Below are positions 1 to 7,948 of a stretch of DNA of 64,000 nt, one piece after another. The DNA comes from Microbacterium sp. LKL04 (GTDB lineage Bacteria > Actinomycetota > Actinomycetes > Actinomycetales > Microbacteriaceae): contig NZ_LT627736.1 in assembly GCF_900102005.1 (NCBI RefSeq), positions 744,001 through 808,000 of the forward strand, in the 5' to 3' direction. The notes below the pieces were generated by a model that ran no database searches, had not been told where the DNA came from, and was given only the letters and a program-made list of their open reading frames with translations. The stretch's first letter is position 1; the number at the start of each line of letters is the position of its first letter. The position numbers were made by a program, and so were the translations under genes.

Positions 1-867
1 GGCGGTGACGTAGGCCGCATGCGAGTCGTAGCCGAGGACGCGCGCCCGCTCCGAGCGCAATCGCACGATCTCGGTGAGCACCTCGCGGTTGTCGTTCGCA
101 TTGCCGCGACGACCGCGAGAGCGGGATGCCGCCATGAGGCGCTCTCGGCTCGTCCGGGAGGTGAGCGATGAGAGGTACGGGTGACCCGTGAACAGGGTGA
201 GGGTGACGACGTACTTGCCCTCGAGGCCGCGCTCGGCGGCGTTGCGCGCGGCGGCCGAGAGCTCGCCGTCGGTCAACCCGTCGAGCTCCGCCGCGTCGTC
301 GAAGACGACGGCGAGGTCGTTCGTGTCGGCGAGGAGATTCTTCTCGAACGTCGTCGTGAGCATGGACAGCTGCTGGTTGAGCTCGGTGAGGACGGTCTTG
401 TCCGCCTCATCGAGGCCGGCGCCGGCGGCCGTCATCTCGCGATAGGTGCGCTCGACGAGGTATCGATCCTCGCCCTCGAGGCCGAGCTCCTCGAGACGCG
501 CGTGAACCTCGGCGACCCGCGCGTACAGACGCGCATCGAGCGTCACGGCGTCGTGGTGAGCGGCCATCAACGGTGCGAGCTGCTCGTCGATCTCCTGGAT
601 CTCCGCCGTCGCGTTCGCGGAGCTGACCGTGTAGAAGGTTCGCGCAATCCGTCCAAGGGACTCGCCGGACTGCTCGAGCGCGACCAGCGTGTTCTCGAAC
701 GTCGGCTCTTCGGAGGACGTCGCGATCACGTCGATCTCTGCACGATGCGACGCGAAAGCCTGCTCGAAAGCGGGGAGGTAGTGCTCCGGGCGGATGCTCG
801 GGTAGTCCGGCAGGTCGAAGGGGAGAGGAGAGGGGGAGAGGAGCGGGTTGGTCGCGGCATCCGTCAT
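1..867 (-). CDS. dcp: M3 family metallopeptidase (peptidyl-dipeptidase Dcp-like), 5' part only
   Basis: The 289 N-terminal residues are present; the gene runs off the left edge, so the HExxH zinc site of the M3 family is not in view. The N-terminus (LPFDLPDYPSIRPEHYLPAF) and the following helical region (EPTFENTLVALEQSG) are typical of cytoplasmic oligopeptidase A / Dcp enzymes, which remove dipeptides from peptide C-termini. There is no signal peptide. The ATG at 867 is preceded by a -10-like TACGCT six bases upstream on the same strand, which suggests a leaderless mRNA. It is divergent from the winged-helix regulator, and the operator-like repeats at 902-948 lie between them, so co-regulation is possible. 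Dcp versus OpdA cannot be settled from this half. Confidence 0.85.
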   Translation of the reverse strand, partial: MTDAATNPLLSPSPLPFDLPDYPSIRPEHYLPAFEQAFASHRAEIDVIATSSEEPTFENTLVALEQSGESLGRIARTFYTVSSANATAEIQEIDEQLAPLMAAHHDAVTLDARLYARVAEVHARLEELGLEGEDRYLVERTYREMTAAGAGLDEADKTVLTELNQQLSMLTTTFEKNLLADTNDLAVVFDDAAELDGLTDGELSAAARNAAERGLEGKYVVTLTLFTGHPYLSSLTSRTSRERLMAASRSRGRRGNANDNREVLTEIVRLRSERARVLGYDSHAAYVTA

Positions 868-873
868 CGTCCC

Positions 874-879
874 AGCGTA
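874..879 (-). promoter_or_regulatory. -10 element of dcp (leaderless)
   Basis: TACGCT on the minus strand ends six bases before the dcp ATG. This places transcription initiation at the start codon. No convincing -35 is visible. Confidence 0.45.
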
Positions 880-901
880 CGTCGGCAATGCGCCACCGAT
901 A

Positions 902-948
902 TGCAAAGAAACGCTTGCAAAGACAAACTTGCAAAGATATCTTTGGAA
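902..948. promoter_or_regulatory. Operator-like repeats over the winged-helix regulator promoter
   Basis: TGCAAAGA occurs three times at an exact 14-bp period (902-909, 916-923, 930-937). The last copy merges into a perfect 14-bp palindrome, CAAAGATATCTTTG (932-945). A promoter sits inside these repeats: TTGCAA (915-920), a 17-bp spacer, then TATCTT (938-943), six bases before the ATG at 950. The arrangement fits an autorepressor site that could also act on divergent dcp. The repeats are directly seen; the function is inference. Confidence 0.65.
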
Positions 949-949
949 C

Positions 950-1552
950 ATGACAGAGACACCGAAGCGGCGTGAAGACCGCAGTCTGGATGCCGGGGCC
1001 CTCCGTGCCCTCGCTCACCCGCTCCGCGTGCAGCTCTTCGACATCCTGTCGCAGTACGGGCCCCAGACCGCGAGTTCGCTGGCCGAGCGCACCGGGGAGT
1101 CGTCGGGCGCCACCAGCTACCACTTGCGGGCGCTGGCGAAGCAGGACCTCATCCGCGAGATCCCCGATCGGGGGTCGGCGCGTGAACGCTGGTGGGAGCG
1201 TGCCGACAAGTCGGTGTCATTCGACAGTCCTGAGGCGATGGCCTCGCCCGCAGGGCGCTCCGCGACCCAGTTGATCATGAACGAGTTCCTCGGACGCCGT
1301 CAGCAGCAGCTCATGCGGCACGTGAACGAGGCCATCGCCGATCCGGACAAAGAGGACGATGTCGCCGCCATCATCTCCACCGCCAACATTCATCTGACCC
1401 CTGATCAGGCGAAGGACATGATCCGGCGCCTGTCCGAGATCGTCGACGAGGTCGTCGCCTCAGCGCGCGGCCATGAGGAAGACCCCGACCGCTTGCCGTT
1501 CACCGTCCGGGTGGACGCATTCGCACTGCCCGAGGACGGAGACGGACGATGA
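950..1552 (+). CDS. Winged-helix (ArsR/HTH_20-type) transcriptional regulator
   Basis: A 200-residue cytoplasmic regulator. Residues about 15-90 form an ArsR-like winged helix (ALRALAHPLRVQLFDIL, then SSLAERTGESSGATSYHLRAL as recognition region, then an E-R-W-W wing). The C-terminal half is helical and probably mediates dimerisation or effector sensing. There is no CxC metal site, so a classical arsenic or metal sensor is unlikely. ATG 950 is chosen over the longer in-frame extension because the homology starts there and a -10 TATCTT lies six bases upstream, inside a palindrome. Its stop overlaps the next start (ATGA), so the two are probably co-translated. The regulated target is unknown; itself, its small partner and dcp are the obvious candidates. 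Confidence 0.85.
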   Translation: MTETPKRREDRSLDAGALRALAHPLRVQLFDILSQYGPQTASSLAERTGESSGATSYHLRALAKQDLIREIPDRGSARERWWERADKSVSFDSPEAMASPAGRSATQLIMNEFLGRRQQQLMRHVNEAIADPDKEDDVAAIISTANIHLTPDQAKDMIRRLSEIVDEVVASARGHEEDPDRLPFTVRVDAFALPEDGDGR

Positions 1553-1764
1553 CCACGATCACGATCCCCACGCTGGACGTCACCGTCCGGCCCACACGGC
1601 TCGAGGCCGCGCTGTGGGCGGCGACGACGTCGGTTCAGGCTGCTGTCGCCGCGCGGATGCTGCGTCGCGCCGATCAGGCGGTCGCTCGCTCAGCGGCCGA
1701 GGAGCGCAGGGACAATACGCGTGCGGACGTCCTCGCCCACATCGCGCGTCACCCGCGAAGCTGA
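1549..1764 (+). CDS. Small conserved-looking protein coupled to the regulator
   Basis: A 71-residue protein of unknown function whose ATG overlaps the regulator's stop by four bases (ATGA), the usual sign of translational coupling. The N-terminus is beta-rich (TTITIPTLDVTVRPT); a long alanine-rich amphipathic helix with a basic patch follows (ALWAATTSVQAAVAARMLRRADQAV). There is no clear membrane span, signal peptide or known motif. Its position suggests it works with, or modulates, the winged-helix protein. Coding confidence rests mainly on the overlap and the G/C-rich third positions. Confidence 0.6.
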   Translation: MTTITIPTLDVTVRPTRLEAALWAATTSVQAAVAARMLRRADQAVARSAAEERRDNTRADVLAHIARHPRS

Positions 1765-1771
1765 GCCGGAT

Positions 1772-2020
1772 TCAGGACATGCCGTCGTCGTCGAGGTGAC
1801 CGACGACGACCTCGCCCTCGCGGTCCACGCGGACGACGACGCCCGTCTCGAGTTCCGCCACGGGGCGACCCTCGAGCCAGGTCAGCGTCCATCGCGGTCG
1901 CGGCTGCCCGAGCGGGTCCTGATCCACGGATGCGTCGACGGCCGCGATCTGCTCGCGGAGGATCTCCGGCACGGCGGACGGCGGCTGGTCGCCGCTCGTC
2001 CAACGGGTTCCGAGCTGCAT
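1772..2020 (-). CDS. Hypothetical protein downstream of valS
   Basis: An 82-residue acidic protein starting two bases after the valS stop, so almost certainly in the valS transcript. The sequence contains a WTLTWLEGRPVAELETGVVVRVDREGEVVV-like stretch (about residues 43-73, split here by key residues) that reads like a short beta-barrel. No catalytic motif or known family is recognised. It lies convergent to the small protein ending at 1764, leaving only seven bases between them. Function unknown. Confidence 0.6.
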   Translation of the reverse strand: MQLGTRWTSGDQPPSAVPEILREQIAAVDASVDQDPLGQPRPRWTLTWLEGRPVAELETGVVVRVDREGEVVVGHLDDDGMS

Positions 2021-2022
2021 GG

Positions 2023-4599
2023 TCAGACCTCCTGCGGGGTGAGGACGATGTCGCCGACCGACACCGTGTCGCCGGACGCGTACGACACCTGCGCGATGCG
2101 TCCGACCGCGGCGAGGTCGCCCTCAGCGGAGCGGATGGCGTCGAGCGCGGCATCCGGTCCCGTGATCGTCAGGGACTCCACCGGCGTCTTCTGCGAGGCC
2201 TTGGCCTCGGTCTTCGCGCGACGCACGCTGATCAGGGCCTCGCCGACGGTCTTGAGTACGGCGGGGTCTCCCTCGATGCCGAGCGCCTCGGGCCAGGACG
2301 CGGTGTGCACCGACCCCTCCTCGAACCAGGACCACGCCTCCTCGGCCGCGAACGACAGCACGGGGGCGAGCAGGCGCAGGAGCGTCGACAGTGCCGTGCG
2401 CAGCGCGAGCGCGGCCGAGGCCTGGCCGGTGTCGGCCTGGTTGTACGCGCGCTCCTTCACGAGCTCGAGGTAGTCGTCGCAGAACGTCCAGAAGAACGCC
2501 TCGGTGATCTCCAGCGCCCGGGCGTGGTCGAAAGCGTCGAACGCCTTCGTGGCATCCCGGACGACCTGGTCGAGGGTCGCGAGCATCGACGCGTCGAGCG
2601 CGTGCGTGATGCGGGCGTCCTCGGGGACGGGGAAGGAGAGCACGAACTTCGCCGCGTTGAGCACCTTGATGGCGAGGCGACGGCCGATCTTCACCTGCGT
2701 CGGGTTCTGCGGGTCGAACGCCGCGTCGGCGCCGAGGCGGCTGGAGGCCGCCCAGTACCGGACCGCGTCGGTGCCGTGCGCGTCGAGGATGTCGGCGGGC
2801 GTCACGACGTTGCCCTTCGACTTCGACATCTTCTTGCGGTCGGGGTCGACGATGAAGCCCGAGATGGCGGCATCCGTCCACGGCGCGCGGCCGTCCTCGA
2901 GCACCGAACGCACCATCGTCGAGAACAGCCACGTGCGGATGATGTCCTGACCCTGCGGGCGGACGTCGAACGGTGCCACGAGGTCCCAGAGCTCGGGGTC
3001 GCGCTCCCACCCGCCCGCGAGCTGCGGGGTGAGGGAGGACGTCGCCCAGGTGTCGAAGATGTCGCGCTCGGCGTCGAAGCCGCCGGGCACGCCGCGCTGG
3101 TCCTCGGTGTAGCCGTCCGGCACGTCCGTGGTCGGGTCGACCGGCAGGCGCGAGAGGTCGGGGGTCAGCACGCGGTCGTAGTCCCGCTCGCCGTTCTCAT
3201 CGAGGCCGTACCAGACCGGGATCGGCACACCGAAGAAGCGCTGCCGCGAGACGAGCCAGTCGCCGGTGAGGCCGTTCGTCCAGTTCTCGTACCGCACACG
3301 CATGAAGTCCGGGTGCCAGCCCATGCCGCGGCCCATCTCGATGAGCTTGTCGCGCAGATCCGCGTCGCGGGCACCGTTGCGGAGGTACCACTGGCGGGTG
3401 GAGACGATCTCGAGAGGGCGGTCGCCCTTCTCGTAGAACTTCACCGGGTGCGTGAACGGCTTCGAGACCTCGAGCAGCTCACCGGACTCCTGCAGCAGCT
3501 CGACGATGCGCTTCTTGGCGCTGAACACCGTCTTGCCGGCGAGCTCCGCGTACGCCGCCTTCGCGGCATCCGTTCCGAGCACGTCGGGGGCCTCGTCGAT
3601 GATGCGGCCGTCGCGACCGAGGATCGTGCGGTTCGGCAGGTCGAGCTCGCGCCACCAGATGATGTCGGTCACGTCGCCGAACGTGCAGATCATGGCAATG
3701 CCCGTGCCCTTGTCCTTCACCGCGAGGGGGTGGGGGAGGACGGGGACCTCGACGTCGAACAGCGGGGTGCGGACGGTCGAGCCGAAGTACGGCTGGTAGC
3801 GCTCGTCGTCGGGATTTGCCACGAGTGCGACGCAGGCGGGGAGCAGCTCGGGACGGGTCGTCTCGATGTGGATGTCGCCGGAGCCGTCGGACTTGTGGAA
3901 GGCGACGCGGTGGTACGAGGCCTGCTGGTCGCGGTCCTCGAGCTCGGCCTGCGCGATGGCCGAGCGGAAGTCGATGTCCCAGAGCGTGGGCGCCATGGCC
4001 TGGTACGCCTCGCCGCGGTCGAGGTTCCGCAGGAACGCGAGCTGGCTCGTGCGGATGGTGTCGTCCGAGATCGTGCGGTACGTCTGCGTCCAGTCCACCG
4101 ACAGGCCGAGCTTGCGGAACAGATCCTCGAACTGCTTCTCGTCCTCGATCGTCAGCTCCTCGCAGAGCTCGATGAAGTTGCGACGGCTGATCGGCACCTG
4201 ATCGGCCGGCTTGAGGCTCTTCGCGTCACCGCGGAACGGCGGCGTGAAGTCCGCGTCGTAGGGCAGCGAGGTGTCGCAGCGCACGCCGTAGTAGTTCTGC
4301 ACGCGTCGCTCGGTGGGCAGACCGTTGTCGTCCCAGCCCATCGGGTAGAACACCGTCTTGCCGCGCATGCGCTCGTAGCGCACCTTCACGTCGGTGTGCG
4401 TGTAGCTGAAGACGTGCCCGATGTGGAGCGAACCGGATGCCGTCGGGGGAGGCGTGTCGATCGAGAAGACGCCCGCGCGCCCCTTGGCCTTGGCCGCATC
4501 GCGGTCGAACAGGTACGTGCCGGCGTCGGACCACGCGGCATCCCACTTCTGCTCGAGGCCTTCCAGGGCGGGCTTGTCGGGAATGTGCGCGTTCGTCAT
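2023..4599 (-). CDS. valS: Valine--tRNA ligase
   Basis: An 858-residue class Ia aminoacyl-tRNA synthetase that charges tRNA-Val in the cytoplasm. The HIGH signature is intact (GSLHIGHVFSYTHTD, about residue 55) and the KMSKS loop reads [10 protein letters not shown] (about 590). Between them lies the CP1 editing domain, and the C-terminus holds the anticodon-binding helical bundle plus a short coiled-coil-like tail (ALISVRRAKTEAKASQKTP). The ATG has a good GAGGAGC ribosome-binding site eight or so bases upstream. The length is normal. I looked for a T-box upstream of it and found none, unlike ileS in this window. Confidence 0.97.
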   Translation of the reverse strand: MTNAHIPDKPALEGLEQKWDAAWSDAGTYLFDRDAAKAKGRAGVFSIDTPPPTASGSLHIGHVFSYTHTDVKVRYERMRGKTVFYPMGWDDNGLPTERRVQNYYGVRCDTSLPYDADFTPPFRGDAKSLKPADQVPISRRNFIELCEELTIEDEKQFEDLFRKLGLSVDWTQTYRTISDDTIRTSQLAFLRNLDRGEAYQAMAPTLWDIDFRSAIAQAELEDRDQQASYHRVAFHKSDGSGDIHIETTRPELLPACVALVANPDDERYQPYFGSTVRTPLFDVEVPVLPHPLAVKDKGTGIAMICTFGDVTDIIWWRELDLPNRTILGRDGRIIDEAPDVLGTDAAKAAYAELAGKTVFSAKKRIVELLQESGELLEVSKPFTHPVKFYEKGDRPLEIVSTRQWYLRNGARDADLRDKLIEMGRGMGWHPDFMRVRYENWTNGLTGDWLVSRQRFFGVPIPVWYGLDENGERDYDRVLTPDLSRLPVDPTTDVPDGYTEDQRGVPGGFDAERDIFDTWATSSLTPQLAGGWERDPELWDLVAPFDVRPQGQDIIRTWLFSTMVRSVLEDGRAPWTDAAISGFIVDPDRKKMSKSKGNVVTPADILDAHGTDAVRYWAASSRLGADAAFDPQNPTQVKIGRRLAIKVLNAAKFVLSFPVPEDARITHALDASMLATLDQVVRDATKAFDAFDHARALEITEAFFWTFCDDYLELVKERAYNQADTGQASAALALRTALSTLLRLLAPVLSFAAEEAWSWFEEGSVHTASWPEALGIEGDPAVLKTVGEALISVRRAKTEAKASQKTPVESLTITGPDAALDAIRSAEGDLAAVGRIAQVSYASGDTVSVGDIVLTPQEV

Positions 4600-4689
4600 G
4601 GTGATGCTCCTCGAGCGATATGTGCGGCACTGTGTGAGCGTGCCTGAGTGTGGGTGCCGCGCCAGTCTACCGCCGGGGTGCGTGCCGAC

Positions 4690-5499
4690 TCAGAACGCGG
4701 TCTCGATGGTCTCGTTGCCGTCGATGATCTCGCGCACGGGGTCGCTCGTGAACGCGTCGACGAGGGCCTTGGTGGACGCGGCATCCTTGTCCTCGCCCGG
4801 GACGACCAGCTGCAGGGCGAACCGGTCGTCGAGCTCGGTCAGCAGGCCGTCGTCCTGCGGGGTGAGCCCGAGCGCGGCGATGTGGGACGGCCACTGGAAG
4901 ACGAGGTCCGCCTCGTCGTAGGCGGTGTTGAGCTGGTTGATCTGCAGCTCGAGGAACTGCAGATCTTTCGGGTTCTCGGCGATGTCGTCCACCGTTGCCG
5001 CGTACGGGTCGACGCCCTCGGCGAGAGTGATGATCTTCGCGTCGGCGAGCATCTTCAGCGCGCGACCGGTGTTGGACGCATCGTTGGGGATCGCGACGGT
5101 CGCGCCCTGCGGGAGGTCGGCGATGTCGTCGAGGGTCTTCGAATAGAACGCGATCGTGAAGTTGTAGATCGGCTGCACAGCCGTGAGGTCCGCACCGTTC
5201 GCGGTGTTGAACTCCTCCATGTACGGCTTGTGCTGCGAGAAGTTCGCGTCGATGTCGCCCGCGGCGAGCATCTTGTTGATCGTGACGTAGTCGGCCACCT
5301 CGACGAGTTCGACCTTGTAGCCGTCCTCGATCTCGTCGGCGGCCGCTTCGACGATGTCCGTCATCGGCGAGGTGACGGCGCCGACCCGGATGGTCTGGTC
5401 GTCGGCGCCGCCCTGCGCGGCGGGCGAGGCGCAGCCGGCCAGGAGGGCGACGGCGGCGGCGGTGAGGGTGGCGGCGAGGGTGAAGCGGCGCGGGGACAT
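4690..5499 (-). CDS. metQ: MetQ/NlpA-family ABC substrate-binding lipoprotein
   Basis: A 269-residue extracytoplasmic lipoprotein: a lipoprotein signal ends in the lipobox LLAGC, and an NlpA/MetQ-fold periplasmic-binding domain follows (key segments: RVGAVTSPMTDIVEAA, NFSQHKPYMEEFN, AIPNDASNTGRALKML). It is the last gene of a metN-metI-metQ order on the minus strand. The family binds methionine (D- or L-) or related compounds. The three-gene layout supports a methionine-type importer, but the ligand is inferred. No S-box or other riboswitch is seen ahead of the operon. Confidence 0.9.
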   Translation of the reverse strand: MSPRRFTLAATLTAAAVALLAGCASPAAQGGADDQTIRVGAVTSPMTDIVEAAADEIEDGYKVELVEVADYVTINKMLAAGDIDANFSQHKPYMEEFNTANGADLTAVQPIYNFTIAFYSKTLDDIADLPQGATVAIPNDASNTGRALKMLADAKIITLAEGVDPYAATVDDIAENPKDLQFLELQINQLNTAYDEADLVFQWPSHIAALGLTPQDDGLLTELDDRFALQLVVPGEDKDAASTKALVDAFTSDPVREIIDGNETIETAF

Positions 5500-5544
5500 G
5501 GTGCTCCTTGTGGGATGGGGACGGATGCCGGTGGTGGGCCGGAC

Positions 5545-6237
5545 TCAGCGGTGGTCGAGGCGGACCGAGATCCGTTGGCCGACCGCCTGGATGACGAGGA
5601 CGATGATGAGGATGACGAGGATCGTGAAGTACATGAGCACGTCGTCGTACTCCTGGTAGCCGTAGCGCAGCGCGAAGTCGCCGATGCCGCCGCCGCCGAC
5701 GACACCGAGCACCGTCGAGTACGAGAGCAGGCTGATACTCGCGGACGTCAGCGCATAGACGAGACCCGGCAGGGCTTCGGGCAGGAGGAAGCGCCAGACC
5801 GTCTGCGGGACGGTCGCGCCGAGGGTCTGCGCGACACGGGGGATGCCGGGGCGCACCTCGCGGAGGATCTGCTCCACCAGCCGGCCGTAGACGGCCACGG
5901 CGACGACGCAGAGCGAGAAGGTCGCCGCGGGCGTGCCGAAGGTCGTGCCGTAGACCGCGCGCGTCACGGGGACCAGGAAGACGACGAGGAGGAGGAACGG
6001 GAACGAACGGATGACGTTGATCAGGAAGTTCGCGACCGACCAGACGAGGCGCTGGGGGAGGATGCCGCCGGGGCGGGTGAGGTAGACGGCGGCCCCGAGC
6101 GGCAGTCCGAACACCACCGCGGCCGCGAGCGAGGCGCCGAGCATGTAGCCGGTTTCGCCGAGGGACTCGAGGAGGTCGTCGCCGCGCTCGGCGAGCGACG
6201 CCCCCAGCGAGGCGAAGACGTCCTCGGCGCCGGTCAT
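5545..6237 (-). CDS. metI: MetI-type ABC transporter permease
   Basis: A 230-residue inner-membrane permease of the MetI family with about five transmembrane helices. The cytoplasmic EAA loop that docks on the ATPase is recognisable in LPEALPGLVYALTSASISLL. The start overlaps the metN stop by four bases (ATGA), and metQ follows after 45 bases, so the three genes form one operon. It should form the homodimeric channel of the importer. Confidence 0.92.
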   Translation of the reverse strand: MTGAEDVFASLGASLAERGDDLLESLGETGYMLGASLAAAVVFGLPLGAAVYLTRPGGILPQRLVWSVANFLINVIRSFPFLLLVVFLVPVTRAVYGTTFGTPAATFSLCVVAVAVYGRLVEQILREVRPGIPRVAQTLGATVPQTVWRFLLPEALPGLVYALTSASISLLSYSTVLGVVGGGGIGDFALRYGYQEYDDVLMYFTILVILIIVLVIQAVGQRISVRLDHR

Positions 6238-6977
6238 GCGCCGAGCTCCCGCCGTGCGCGGTCGAGGTACGTCTCGCGCTCGCCGCGTGCCGAGGGCGCG
6301 ACCTCGAGGACGTCGACCAGCCGGCCGTCCTCGAACAGGGCGACCCGGTCGCAGACGCTGCGCACGACGTCGAGATCGTGGGTGACGATGACGACCGTCG
6401 TCCCGAAGCGGTCGCGTGCATCACGGAGCAGATCGAGTACTTCGCCCGCCGTCGCCGCATCGAGGGCGGAGGTGGGCTCGTCGCACAGCAGCAGCCGGGG
6501 GCGGCTCACCAGCGCCCGGGCGATCCCGACGCGTTGCCGCTGCCCGCCGCTGAGCTGCGCCGGGTACGCATCGGCGCGGTGATCCAGCCCCACGAAGCGC
6601 AGCGCGTCGTCGACGGCGCTCGCCGCCCGCTCCCGCCGGGGGCGCAGCAGGAGGGCGACCTCGACGTTCTGACGGACCGTCCGGTTCGCCAGCAGGTGGA
6701 CCCCTTGGAACACGACGCCGATCTCGCGTCGCAGGCGGCGGAGACCGGCGCGGTCGAGGCGGCCGATGTCGGCGCCCAGCACGGTCACGGAACCCGAGGT
6801 AGCAGCGACTTCGCCGGTGAGGAGGTTCAGCAGGGTGCTCTTGCCGGCACCGCTCTCGCCGATGACGCCGAGGATCTCGTGGTCGGCGACGGTCAGGTCC
6901 ACCTCGGCGAGTCCCTGCACGCCTCCGGGGTACGCCACGCCCGCGCGAGCGAGCTCGACGGGCGACGGGGACAGCAC
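6234..6977 (-). CDS. metN: MetN-type ABC transporter ATPase, short form without NIL domain
   Basis: A 247-residue ATPase. Walker A is GESGAGKST (about residue 38), the signature is LSGGQRQRVGIARAL, Walker B is LLLCDEPTSALD, and the H-loop histidine is in VIVTHDLDVV. The chain ends about 20-30 residues after the core ATPase. Canonical MetN (about 340 residues) carries a C-terminal NIL/ACT-like domain that binds methionine and shuts the transporter down; that domain is missing here. Starts at GTG 6977 behind a GAGG-type ribosome-binding site. First gene of metN-metI-metQ, divergent from osmC. Confidence 0.9.
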   Translation of the reverse strand: MLSPSPVELARAGVAYPGGVQGLAEVDLTVADHEILGVIGESGAGKSTLLNLLTGEVAATSGSVTVLGADIGRLDRAGLRRLRREIGVVFQGVHLLANRTVRQNVEVALLLRPRRERAASAVDDALRFVGLDHRADAYPAQLSGGQRQRVGIARALVSRPRLLLCDEPTSALDAATAGEVLDLLRDARDRFGTTVVIVTHDLDVVRSVCDRVALFEDGRLVDVLEVAPSARGERETYLDRARRELGA

Positions 6978-6996
6978 GAGAGGACCTCAGAACGTT

Positions 6997-7020
6997 GTTG
7001 GATGCCGTCCAACTATAGTT
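6997..7020. promoter_or_regulatory. Two adjacent palindromes in the metN-osmC divergent promoter region
   Basis: GTTGGA-TGCCG-TCCAAC (6997-7013) is a perfect 6-bp inverted repeat, followed directly by the 10-bp palindrome AACTATAGTT (7011-7020). The second supplies a TATAGT -10 on both strands: 7014-7019 for osmC, six bases before its ATG, and 7017-7012 toward metN. The first palindrome would suit a dimeric repressor. Which regulator binds is unknown. Confidence 0.55.
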
Positions 7021-7025
7021 CTGCC

Positions 7026-7439
7026 ATGAGCACCAGGTACCGGACCGAGGCGATCAACGACGACGGCGGGACCGGTGTCAGCCGGGTCACGGGCGGTCTG
7101 GAGGTCGCGGTCTCCAACCCGCTGAGCCCCGACGCGGACCTGTCACGCAGCAATCCGGAGCAGCTCCTCGCCCTCGCCTGGGCCACCTGCCTCGACGCCA
7201 CCCTGCAGGCGATCGTGGCGGGCGCGCACCGCACGCGGGTCCGCGTCGAGGTCGAGCTCCACGACTCCCCGGCGCGCGGCGGCTACGAGTTCCACGTCAC
7301 GGCGTTCGTCTCCGCCGAGGGGCGCACGCTCACCGAGACGGACGACCTCGTCGCGGCCGCGCACGATCGATGCCCGATCTCCCGTCTCCTTCGGGATGCG
7401 GCTACCGTCGGCATCCGCGCGGAGGAGTGGGCCGACTAA
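7026..7439 (+). CDS. OsmC/Ohr family peroxiredoxin-like protein
   Basis: A 137-residue cytosolic protein of the OsmC/Ohr superfamily, which reduces organic hydroperoxides with a pair of cysteines. Both are present: one in NPEQLLALAWATCLDA (about residue 57) and one in DRCPISRLLRD (about 117), the usual spacing. The N-terminal beta-strand region has the Ohr-type DLSRSNPEQL motif. The start is set by the -10 TATAGT ending six bases upstream (leaderless) and by family length. The stop overlaps the convergent acetyltransferase stop by four bases. Ohr versus OsmC subfamily is not certain. Confidence 0.9.
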   Translation: MSTRYRTEAINDDGGTGVSRVTGGLEVAVSNPLSPDADLSRSNPEQLLALAWATCLDATLQAIVAGAHRTRVRVEVELHDSPARGGYEFHVTAFVSAEGRTLTETDDLVAAAHDRCPISRLLRDAATVGIRAEEWAD

Positions 7440-7948
7440 CGGTCTACCGCGAACCCGAGGTGCGGCATGTCGACGCCTCGGTAGCGCGTGACGAAGCGGC
7501 GACGGACCGTCATCCCGAGGCGGATGGCGACGTTCATCGACGCGATGTTCGTGTCGCGGACCTTCGCCCACACGGTCGGGGTATCCAAGTCCCGGAATGC
7601 CCAGTCACGCGACGCCGCGGCAGCCTCCGTCGCGTACCCCCGGTGCCAGTACGCCCGTCGGAAGAGGTACCCGACCTCCAGGACCTCGTCGTCGTCGATC
7701 CGTTGCCGGGTGATGCCGCACTGGCCGATCATCTCGCCCGGGGCGTCGACGAGCTCGACGGCCCACAGGCCGAAGCCGTCCTCCGCGTAACGCTGCAGGT
7801 TCCGGTCCAGCCAGGCCTGGGACTCCGCCTCGGTGAACGCCCCCTCGTACGCGGTCATCGCGACCGGGTCGGTGAGGATCGCCCGGAGCGCCGGCAGGTC
7901 GTCCGCGCGCATGTCGCGGAGGACGAGCCGGGCCGTCCGCAGCGTCAC
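7436..7948 (-). CDS. GNAT family N-acetyltransferase (RimJ/RimL-like)
   Basis: A 170-residue GNAT acyltransferase. The start LRTARLVLRDMRADDLPAL and the fold-diagnostic region EVGYLFRRAYWHRGYATEAA (acetyl-CoA pyrophosphate loop, RxxGxA form) place it with the Acetyltransf_3 group that acetylates N-termini of ribosomal proteins or small amines. The end NVAIRLGMTVRRRFVTRYRG is typical of that group. GTG 7948 is chosen because the family alignment begins there and its first base overlaps the upstream gene's stop (GTGA). The upstream extension in the same frame is not homologous to anything expected. Substrate unknown. Confidence 0.85.
   Translation of the reverse strand: MTLRTARLVLRDMRADDLPALRAILTDPVAMTAYEGAFTEAESQAWLDRNLQRYAEDGFGLWAVELVDAPGEMIGQCGITRQRIDDDEVLEVGYLFRRAYWHRGYATEAAAASRDWAFRDLDTPTVWAKVRDTNIASMNVAIRLGMTVRRRFVTRYRGVDMPHLGFAVDR

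Noticed and set aside
1930..4647. Long open frame opposite valS
   Set aside because: A 905-codon antisense frame is a G/C-rich shadow of valS; it lacks homology and has the arginine/glutamate/valine-rich composition of off-frame reading.
4600..4689. T-box before valS
   Set aside because: No GGTGGNACCGCG sequence or specifier stem is present in the short upstream region; the same holds for leuS.
6978..7025. S-box or SAM riboswitch for the met operon
   Set aside because: Only about 48 bases separate metN from osmC, too short for an S-box, and no conserved core is seen.
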